The notes beneath the pieces were generated by a model, which saw nothing but the letters and a program-made list of their open reading frames with translations, did not search any database and was not told the origin of the DNA. From Stephanodiscus triporus (lineage: Eukaryota; Bacillariophyta; Thalassiosirophyceae; Thalassiosirales; Thalassiosiraceae): a stretch of 19,266 nt of DNA. Shown piece after piece: positions 1 to 7,557 of this stretch. Numbering within the stretch: the first letter of the stretch is position 1; every line of letters starts with the position of its first letter. The stretch is taken from assembly GCA_036939755.1 (NCBI GenBank), contig JALLAZ010000220.1, forward strand, positions 1-19,266, written 5' to 3'. Made by a program: the position numbers and the translations under genes.

Positions 1-95
1 ACTAGTTCGAGTTTATTCAACTGGACTAAAATTTAAATTTTATAGATCAATTTTTAGTACTTGTGAGGCTATATATGCGGGCCTTTGAAGAGTAG

Positions 96-1376
96 GACCT
101 CCGTGATCCGGCGGACCAAACTTGGATCGCTCTTTGGTCTCTCATCCAAGATGCCTTCGAATGTCACCTTAACATGACAGCTCCCACTGCGGGTCATCAA
201 GGTTATGCACCCGCCCTTCCGTACATGCTGAATAATGCGTTTGGCGCATTTGGTCCATCAGCGGAGACCGATGATGACAACTCCATGAACACTGTCAAGA
301 CACAACTCGCAGCCGCGGTCACACTTCAGAGTCATCTGATCGCAACAACAGCGGCCAACTCCTCCCAACGCAATGATCACGCCATCCAACTCCTTGCCCA
401 ACAACAACAGTTACTTCCTGCCATTCAACATCAAATCATCGAACAGTTCGCAGCACTGTCTTTTAACGCCAGTGATGCGGGACAAGGACGCCACCCCGGC
501 GGTGGACGCGGTCATGGACCCGCTCCTCCACCATACGTCCATGCCTCATTGGCGATGGCACAGGGCTTCGCCCCGCTATCACACTGGATATGGCGGACGC
601 GGGCATGGCAGGGGGCAAGGTCATGGTGGTAGAACACAACCACCCAAGTTTCTTGGTGGGATGTTTCCTCTTGGCTATCCCGCAGCTCCCCCCGCGACCC
701 TGGGCGGAAACATGTATGGCGGAGGTGCACCTCATGGAGGTATGCCTGCACCTCCTTATTCCAACCTTGTGAATCGTTTTGCAAATTGGAATGCGTTCCT
801 CTACTCGTCTGGATTCAATATTGCAGACGGACACATGAGCATGTCATGCCCTGCCCAGCGTAAGTCTGGCCATGGCATGTACTTCACTTGCCAAAATGCG
901 CAGCAGTACATCAACGTGGGCCGCAATTGCAGCACTCGCTTTTGCCACAAATCACAATTCCCGACCATGTGACGGTTAGGGGCGGCGAGCACAAACATTA
1001 AAATAAATCAATTTTATGTCACTGATGATTTGTCCCACCCCACCCAACCTGTATGTATGCAATTAACGATCCGGAAGACGATATCATTACCTTTGCCGCA
1101 TCAAATATGTTGCAGAGAATGCATGAACCCCCCCACCGTTCCCTTGAATTTGCCCAAGCCATGACGCCAATGCCTCCACACCAGGCAATCACAGACTCTG
1201 GCGCAACACAAATATTCATCATGGATAGAACCCCGGTCAAAAACAAGTGCATAACGACGTGCCCCCTCAAGGTTGCACTCGCGGACGGCCGAAAAGTAAT
1301 GTCCACACACATGTGTGATGTGGACATACCTGGCCTCCCCACACCGTTAGTCGGACACGAGGACGCGGAGCCATGA
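96..1376 (+). pseudogene. Ty1/copia retrotransposon gag-protease remnant
   Basis: A decayed gag plus aspartic protease of a copia (Pseudoviridae-like, diatom CoDi type) element. Gag is open in frame 3 from just after a TAG at 93-95 to 632, with the conserved entry DPADQTWIALWSLIQDAF, then continues in frame 1 (about 560-972), so there is a frameshift in the Gly/Arg/His-rich stretch. The gag C-terminus keeps NWNAFLYSSGF, then H-x-S-x2-CP and NAQQYI, but the first two cysteines of the usual C-x2-C knuckle are lost. A TGA at 970-972 and a TAA at 999-1001 separate it from the protease in frame 3, which has the catalytic DSGAT at 1194-1208 and the later DIPGLPTPLVGH. Similarity stops after about 1357. 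No integrase, reverse transcriptase or LTR follows, so this is a 5' fragment of a dead element. The family assignment rests on motif recall. Confidence 0.8.
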
Positions 1377-1440
1377 TTCCGAGGAGAGCAACTCAGCGGG
1401 TTTCTATTTTGTGGTAGAATTAATCCTTATTAACAGCAGC

Positions 1441-1513
1441 ACCTAGGGTGGCTGGGAGCACTGCCCTGGGCCTTGTTAGGCACATCGTGGGCAAGACCCA
1501 GTCACCCGGAGGT
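1441..1513. repeat. Nested fold-back (RNA-like stem structure)
   Basis: Three nested stems can be drawn. The outer helix pairs 1441-1444 (ACCT) with 1510-1513 (AGGT) and, after a small bulge, 1446-1456 (GGGTGGCTGGG) with 1497-1507 (CCCAGTCACCC): eleven pairs including one G.U if transcribed. The inner helix pairs 1462-1466 (TGCCC) with 1489-1493 (GGGCA). The terminal hairpin is GCCT-TGTT-AGGC at 1470-1481. It is not a tRNA: there is no D/T arm or 7-bp acceptor. Whether it is transcribed is unknown. Confidence 0.5.
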
Positions 1514-1547
1514 CAAGTTACACACACACACCATACGATACAGAAGT

Positions 1548-1583
1548 GTACTCTATGTATCATAGATAGCGTACATAGAGTAC
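1548..1583. repeat. Perfect 12-bp inverted repeat, 12-nt loop
   Basis: GTACTCTATGTA at 1548-1559 is exactly complementary to TACATAGAGTAC at 1572-1583. It lies 35 bases after the larger fold-back and has no terminator-like T run. The function is not known; it could be a transposon end remnant or a structured RNA element. Confidence 0.7.
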
Positions 1584-2588
1584 GCATTTTATGATAGAAC
1601 ACCAGACGATGACTGCTGGAGGCAGATGATGACAGGAAGTCTACATACACAGAAGTACTAAGGCACCCTTTTGATACATGAGGAATTCATAGATGAAAAA
1701 TCTCAAATGATGACAAATTCCTTCACAAATTTGGCAGATGACGGATTTCCTTCAAAGTTGGACAATGTGTACGATAAGTAAAAAACAAATCACACTCCAC
1801 AGTACTTTTTAGTCATGTGGCAAGAACCAAAAAAAACACCCACAAATCAGAGCTGAGGCAAAGCCCCCTGCAACCATCTTGCCAATAGTTCATCACCTGC
1901 TACTGCTGCACACTCTTTCTTGCCCACTCAAGACACTGCCATCTCTCACAACGAGCCCTCCAAAAACAATATCATCTTTCACTCTCACAGCATTGCTGTC
2001 TCCCCTCACAACAGCCCCTCCCAGAATGACACTCACTATCACCAGTAGCTACAAATAAGGCGGTAGTATGCAATGGGAATGCACTTTGCTCCCCCACATT
2101 TGGTTGGGTTAGACAATGTGGTGGGCTCCAAATTGTGAGCAAGTCATGACCGTAAATGATGCTATTTTTTCTCTACGAGAAATTCTCTATTATATGGGCT
2201 GTGTCTGCCTAAGTCTGTCCTTGCTTATGCAATGGGGCTCGACCACACGTCATGGCAGGAGAAAATGAGAATTAAAATTTCGAATTCTGTCTCTGTGCCT
2301 TGCTACTACCCTTATTATTCTTTAGGCTCTCGGACTTCATCGACAAGCCATTGCAATTCGTTTGCATTGCCATTCGCTTACTCAATATTTTACACCCACC
2401 CACCACTCCCTTAGAAACTTGCAGTTTTTTGGTCCTTCATAGTCTATCTCTACCATAGTATTTAGCCCAATTTGAATGCAAACTGGTCTACTACTCGTTA
2501 ACGTTTACTATGCCTAGTTCTAGTGTAGCTTCTCTCTTCTAAGTCTCTCCTAGTGACAAAGCTAATGTGCGCCGTGATTTAAGGTGCA

Positions 2589-3284
2589 ATGTGTTTTTCC
2601 ATTGGCAAATGGAAAAAGCACCAATTGCAATTGCACTGCTGCGGCACACCAATACTCCTACCCTCCTCCCCAACTGTGGCTGCGTGTTACCAAAATCATG
2701 CTCAGGAGGCTCAGAGGTTTCATGGGATGCAATGCAGTATGTGTAGTGCGCTAGGTTCCATGCAAAAGCAAGGTGCAACTTTTGTCTGCAAGAAATTCCC
2801 TAGTGCCAGTCATGATGGAAATGAAGTAAAATGTACAGCCAAAGGATGCAACTTCAATATTTCACCATGGATAGAGCAAAAGGATGAAAAATCTGGCAAG
2901 CTAATCAGTGAAAGGTTTTGTGATTGCCACTGGGCCCTTGCATATGGCTTGGCTTTTTGTAATAATCGCCTCAGGAAGTGCATGCATCATGGGTGTACCA
3001 ATGATGAGTTACAGGTTTTTTTGCCTATCACATGGTGAAAACAAAAAAAATGCAACTATCCTGGATGTACCAACAAGGTCCATGTTGAAGGAGCATGTGC
3101 AAGCCATGGACAAATTTGAGTGAGAAAAAGTTATACCCATGACAACTGCAGTAAACTAGCTCAAAATGTAGGTGAGTGTGTTGAGCATGGTGCAAAGGTA
3201 AAACATTGCAGCTGTGAGGGATGCACCAATCATGTTGTGAAAAGAGGAGTATGCAGGCAACATTGGCCAACTCGTAGTTCATAG
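2589..3284 (+). pseudogene. Broken Cys/His (C-x4-C...C-x2-H) repeat protein gene
   Basis: A protein built of repeats resembling the abundant diatom GCTN...GGVC-x2-HG family (putative zinc-binding; function unproven). A divergent first unit, CTAKGC...CDCH, lies near 2832-2930. Then come CMHHGCTN with CLSH, CNYPGCTN with CASH, a unit with the first Cys lost (SYTHDNC with CVEH), and CSCEGCTNHVVK with CRQH, ending at TAG 3282-3284. Reading goes frame 3, frame 1, frame 3, and both changes fall in homopolymers (seven T at 3016-3022, eight A at 3043-3050). They cancel each other. One in-frame TGA (3117-3119) remains between the third and fourth standard units. The N-terminal 75 or so residues are Cys-rich but unrecognised, and the start at 2589 is only the first ATG. 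Decay is more likely than sequencing error because of the TGA and the lost Cys. Confidence 0.7.
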
Positions 3285-4310
3285 TGATTTTCTAGTAAGT
3301 TTTTGCCTAAATTAATTTGCTATATTGGTATTCATTATCACAGTGTGAAATGACAATATTTTGTAATGATAAATTGGTCAAAATCAAAACAAGTTGCAAC
3401 AAAGAGACAAAGCAAGTTATGACAAAGAGAGAAGGGTGTGTGGAAAATAGATGACTATAACTGAGGGCTAGAGCTGGAGCTGGACAAAAATGCATTTGAT
3501 GGGAAGAAAAATACCTGAGATCAAGCTCACAGCGCAATGCCTTGTTGTACATTGCGCTGTGTATTATTATTTATTTTTCACCATATTTGTACTTTTATTG
3601 TCGTGTCAGCAAGGACGTTTCTCAAGAGGTGCATTTCCAAATGTGTGGTGAAGTCCTCCCATCCTCAGGGAAGCAACACTTGCATCCACATCCAGCTTCC
3701 CCCAGGACCCAGGAGCTATGTTCAATGACGTTCACTAATAAACAACCATGTTGTGGTACCTTTACAGTATGAAATCACAACACATGGACATGGATCTGTA
3801 ATGATGCTGCAGAAGTGATGTACGCTTTTGTTGAAAAGACGTCAAATTGATGCTCAGCACATGACATTGGATAAAAATGAAGCCGTCAGGAGCTGGCAGA
3901 TTGGGGGGACCATGGTGTTGATGTTTTTTTTGGCTTGTGTTTTGTGGTGTGTGTGTGTTGACGTTGCATCGTGAGAGGAGAGAGAGGAGAGAAAAAAGTA
4001 TTAGGCCATTGGTCTCTGGGCCTCGAACTTACAAATCCTCGCAAAGGATTTGGTACCGAAAAATTGCCGTGAGATACGCCGTTGGTTTCTAATGAATTTT
4101 GAGTTTGGTGTCTTCTTTTTTAATACGATTTTGAGAGCTACATACAAAGGAACAGGTACTGATTTAATTCAGTTTATTGCAAAGCCCCAAAAATCAAAAA
4201 AAGTTTACTGGGTAGCCATAAAAGCGAGGGTGTAAACTCAAACCTTACACCACATTTTAGAAGTTTCAAAATAAACTAATTGGCTGCAGTTCATTTACAA
4301 TGTATTCACA
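3285..4310. other. Intergenic, no supported gene
   Basis: AT-rich DNA with short chance ORFs only. It contains the perfect hairpin at 3528-3561, a GT run at about 3946-3957 followed by a GAGA-rich patch (3970-3995), and a 7-bp inverted repeat GGTGTAA (4229-4235) / TTACACC (4245-4251). No tRNA or coding motif was found. Confidence 0.6.
3528..3561. repeat. Perfect 12-bp inverted repeat, 10-nt loop
   Basis: CACAGCGCAATG at 3528-3539 is exactly complementary to CATTGCGCTGTG at 3550-3561, with loop CCTTGTTGTA. It is more G+C-rich than its surroundings. Same stem length as the hairpin at 1548-1583 but unrelated in sequence. The role is unknown. Confidence 0.7.
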
Positions 4311-5551
4311 CTAACATTTCAGTTTAGTACCATCCTTGGACGGGTTTGTGATGCCCCCATCATCAACTCTGTCCTTGATGAAAAAGAAGTTTGCCTTTTG
4401 GTGTTTAGTTTTCTTTCCGCTTGGCGTCTTTCTGTCCTTGATCAGTAGCTGGGAATTGATGTTGTCTTGATAAAGTCCTGCGCATTTGGCATTGTATGAT
4501 CCTTGCACCTGTATGAAGTGTAATGACCATAGCATCTCTGGCATAAACATGTCTGCTGTGCTGTGTACAATTCTGTCTCTGTCAAGCTCCTTGTATTTAG
4601 CTTTACCTTTCTCGAGTAGCTACTAGTGGTTCCCTTTCCTAGTTTGAACACAGCTGCACCGTTCCCCTTACAGTCCCAGTGCACGTTGTGAGATCCATCC
4701 ACATACCATTTTAACATTCCCAGACTCTCCATGCTTAGTGTTAATTTCAAGCACTTCATTCCATTCAGATATTTGAGAACCCACTTTAGTTTTCCCCAGT
4801 CATCTTTGTCTGGCTTCTTCACTCTAGTCGTTAGAAATGCAACTGCCATTTGTATATCCCATCTTGCTCTGGCCAACATGAAAAGAAGTTGTGCCACTGT
4901 GTGGCGGAACACATTGCCTGTTCTTCATTCAGGAACTTTGCTTCCTTCTTGTCTCTGATCTGAAACAAATGTCCGGCTGCCAGCGTCACCGCTCGTCCGG
5001 TGATCTTTCCGGAAATTTCTCTATCACATTTTGTAAGTACTAGAACATTGATACCTCCAAGGTCCTGTTCTCCATGAACTCCATGTTCACTCCCAGATAG
5101 TCATGCTTTCAACCTAAGTGCATACTGACCTTGGAACCGTTAATCTTTGCCAAATAGCAAGAAAACTTTGCCAGCTCAAAGTTGTCCTCGCACGATGCCA
5201 TCAGATCATCTAGATGCCAAACAATTGTCAGCTGTTTGCCTGCCTCAGTCATTTTGTTAGCAACACATGGATCGTAGGGATTGACCACTAATCCGTATAA
5301 TTCCTTCCTCAACTTTCTGTAAAACAGAAGACTTGCTCACATGAGTCCATAAAGTGCCTTTTGCAGCTTCACGTACAGAATCTTGGTACCCTTCTTGTCC
5401 ATGGCCACGTACTTTTCTTAGTAAACCTCTGGTGCAATCTGGATCATTTCAACAGTACACTGTTGTGTATTCAAATACACTTTTGTGTATTCATCAGGCA
5501 GGCACCCGTTTGTCGAGTAGTTTTGGAAGGAAACTAGTTCAACAGTGCTGA
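4311..5551 (-). pseudogene. Ty1/copia reverse transcriptase-RNase H remnant
   Basis: A decayed 3' part of a copia pol, read right to left. The RT palm entry lies near 5530-5350 (LYVKLQKALYGLM). NPYDPCVANKM and a WHLDDL form of the YVDD catalytic motif follow, with the paired Asp codons at 5205-5210, then DYLGVNMEF. After that come HLFQIRDKKEAKFL, the copia RNase H lead-in HTVAQLLF, AVAFLTTRVK and DDWGKLKWVLKYLNG, then YVDGSH, KLNTRSLTETEL, LYQDN, KTKH and FFIKDRVDDGG near the 3' end. In-frame stops are seen at 5418-5420 (TAA), 5337-5339 (TGA) and 5040-5042 (TAG). There are frameshifts near 5000-5100, 4920 and 4545. No LTR, integrase or gag was found. It lies opposite in strand to the gag-protease remnant at 96-1376, so it is a separate or rearranged insertion. 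Confidence 0.85.
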
Positions 5552-5603
5552 TATGTAGAAGTATGTCAGTTTAAATTGGCAATTACAAGGAAGTGAGTGG
5601 TCA

Positions 5604-5648
5604 TGCCAAAAATGCGGGGGCGCCCTATATTTCCCCCCTTTTTTGGCA
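5604..5648. repeat. Inverted repeat TGCCAAAAA / TTTTTGGCA
   Basis: The 9-bp arms at 5604-5612 and 5640-5648 are exact complements. Inside, a five-G run (5616-5620) faces a six-C run (5633-5638), which could extend the stem after a four-base bulge. It lies just upstream, in the element's own direction, of the surviving RT remnant. Confidence 0.5.
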
Positions 5649-6599
5649 CCCAATCCAGTGTCTTCCAGGATTGAAGGTTACCGTATAATATGCGGCAATA
5701 TTGCAGCGCGACGACATGATTTTCTGGTGCATGTATCTAAAATATCACTAAATTAATTTAATTAAGTATGTAAGTCTGCGTAGGAATAAAAAAATATTGG
5801 AGACATGCCCCCCCAGCAGCAACACAACCATCCACAACCATGTCCACTGCGGGTGGATATGGTCACCTAGAGCCTCTCAGGATCCCTACATCCCGCTCCA
5901 TCACGTCGTATTGATCAAGAAGGACCCCCCGAGCAAAAAGATATGGTTTTTGTTGGGATTGATAGGTCGTATGCCCCTCAAAATGCTCGGATGTTGCGGC
6001 AGTGCATCACCGCTGGAACAAAGGAGCTAAGCACATTCGCTTGCACGGGGGGCTGTCTTTGATCAATAAGATGCACTGACGCACTAGATTGGCTCATGAG
6101 TGGGACTCTAGGGGCCCATTTCTGCCAGCGGCAATCATGGTTGGGTTGGTTGTTATGTGTAGTGCGCAGCCCCGACCAGTGTTGACCGGAACCCTGTACC
6201 GCCTTCCAAGGAGCATTTTGGGCTTTTTTGGCGGGAGAAGAGAATGGACAAAAAAATGTTCCCGCCACCACACAGAAAAAGGCACACGAGTAAAAACAGG
6301 TCCGTAAGCTAGATAATTGATGCCTTCGATCGAGTTCAGCACGATGGATGCCATTCGTTGGGATCTGGGAAATCCGTGAGCCATTTTTAAGGGTAGCTGC
6401 GCGACACCCTGATGAAGCCCCCTTCCGATTTGGCTCAAGGATTTTTCACATAGCGAAGAGTTACGAATATACTTCACTCGACCGGCGTGCCGACGACGTG
6501 CTGTGTCTTTAAATAGCTAATAAATAGTAAAAACAATTTATTCACCACTTTTAACAATATAGACTTGTTGCACAGCATGTTGGCTGATTGTTGTATGCG

Positions 6600-6655
6600 A
6601 CGGCGCCGGGGGGGGGGCACCATGGCGGCCATGGGACGACGGCGGCCGCCCATGG
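6600..6655. repeat. G/C island with ten-G run and nested palindromes
   Basis: A ten-G run at 6608-6617 is followed by closely spaced dyads: an imperfect CCATGGCGGCCATGG, then CCATGGG paired with CCCATGG around the palindrome GGCGGCCGCC. The sequence is strikingly G+C-rich against AT-rich flanks. No coding or promoter function can be assigned. Confidence 0.45.
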
Positions 6656-6744
6656 TTGGGGTGTGTTTTTTTACCTAGCTTCCGCCTAGCTAAGCGCGTG
6701 TCAGACGTCCCACAACCCCAAAACCAACCAAAAACCAACCACTG

Positions 6745-6777
6745 TCCGACCACATATCTCCATCAATAATGGTCGGA
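6745..6777. repeat. 8-bp inverted repeat TCCGACCA / TGGTCGGA
   Basis: The arms at 6745-6752 and 6770-6777 are exact complements separated by 17 bases. It is one of several dyads between the retroelement remnant and the ATPase gene. Confidence 0.45.
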
Positions 6778-6837
6778 TGGGGACGTTTGAAGTACCCATC
6801 CTATGCGCATGCATGGTTGGAATACGTATGCGCTGTA

Positions 6838-6856
6838 TGAACGAATGATTCGTTCA
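6838..6856. repeat. Perfect 19-bp palindrome with one central base
   Basis: TGAACGAAT, a central G, then ATTCGTTCA. A dyad this tight (9-bp arms, one-base centre) could be a dimeric protein-binding site or a palindromic scar. It lies 702 bases upstream of the ATPase start. No known factor is matched. Confidence 0.5.
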
Positions 6857-7293
6857 TCTTGGGGTCGGCGGTGTCTGGTGAAGCATCGGAAACCATGGTT
6901 GAGTTGTGTTTGTGGGCTATCTACTATACTTTTACATAAAATTTATTTTAGCGAATAGAGTAAGTTAGTAGCGAAAAAAGTAAGCGATGTAAATACTGCA
7001 AGATGCTTCGCCCTACGTACTTGGGAGGTGGTGCCCACCCCCCCTCTCTAACTACTCTAATTAGAGTATCTACTCAAAATAAAAAAGCTTGGAGTATGCT
7101 GTTGTGTTTTTGTTTTTTGTGTTTTTGTGTTTGTGTCTTTTTGTGTTTTCAGGAATGCTCCAATCGCGAACCAAGACGGACGATGTCGTCGTCCTTAGGT
7201 TGAAGTTTTTGCTCTTGCGAAGTTAGGGTAAGGGTTCTGAAACAAATAAATAACGCTTGAATTTTAAGGGTTAAAAGGAGTTCTGTGTCCAAC

Positions 7294-7303
7294 TTTTCCC
7301 GCC
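7294..7303 (+). promoter_or_regulatory. E2F-like site TTTTCCCGCC
   Basis: Exact match to TTTSSCGC (TTTCCCGC), 255 bases before the ATPase ATG. A related core, ATCCCGCCCAAA, follows at about 7314-7325, and TTTTTTGGCGGG and TTCCCGCC occur further up at about 6226-6237 and 6259-6266. Eukaryotic E2F/DP factors bind this consensus. Use here is inference only. Confidence 0.25.
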
Positions 7304-7557
7304 AGGAATCGGTATCCCGCCCAAAGGAGTTCGTTGTCCGCTTTCTTTCACGGCAGCTGCCCGTCGGGTTTCTACATACATTAGGAGGAATCAGCTGCGT
7401 ATGGTAGAGGTTGTACCGATACCAAATTTTAGGAGACATCACCGCAACGTTGAACAGAGAGATCACCTGCTGACGGAACAAAACAACCCCCCACACAAAA
7501 AGATCTCACTTCCATCCTCCTTCTCAGCCTCCTCAACGAGAGATCAAATCCGACGCC

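Larger units (their letters stand above)
1377..2588. other. Intergenic, no convincing gene; two fold-back elements
   Basis: No supported coding region. It contains the fold-back at 1441-1513, the perfect hairpin at 1548-1583 and a short CA run near 1520-1531. The rest is AT-rich, low-complexity sequence with pyrimidine-rich patches at about 1900-2050. The open stretch at 2232-2414 has no recognisable motif and is taken as chance. Confidence 0.6.
5553..7557. other. Long intergenic stretch and 5' region of the H+-ATPase gene
   Basis: No ORF here carries a recognisable motif or codon pattern; those at 5797-6030, 6094-6477 and 7149-7496 (minus) are judged chance. Visible structure includes inverted repeats at 5604-5648, 6745-6777 and 6838-6856, a ten-G run with a G/C island at 6600-6650, and a GT/T-rich tract at about 7098-7150. 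Pyrimidine-rich sequence just before the ATPase start (about 7500-7550) suits a diatom 5' leader. TTTTCCCGCC at 7294-7303 matches the E2F site consensus. Confidence 0.5.

Noticed and set aside
4000..4035. Possible tRNA or Pol III B-box (TTCGAGGCC on - near 4020)
   Set aside because: No T-arm stem, D arm or acceptor stem can be drawn around it.
6094..6477. 127-codon frame on - in the spacer before the ATPase
   Set aside because: No recognisable motif, mixed composition, overlapping chance frames; not supported as a gene.
7205..7238. Telomere-like TTAGGGTAAGGGTT
   Set aside because: Only one true repeat plus a degenerate one; too short to be a telomeric tract.
7149..7496. 115-codon frame on - just upstream of the ATPase start
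   Set aside because: Lies in the probable promoter/5' leader and shows no family motif.
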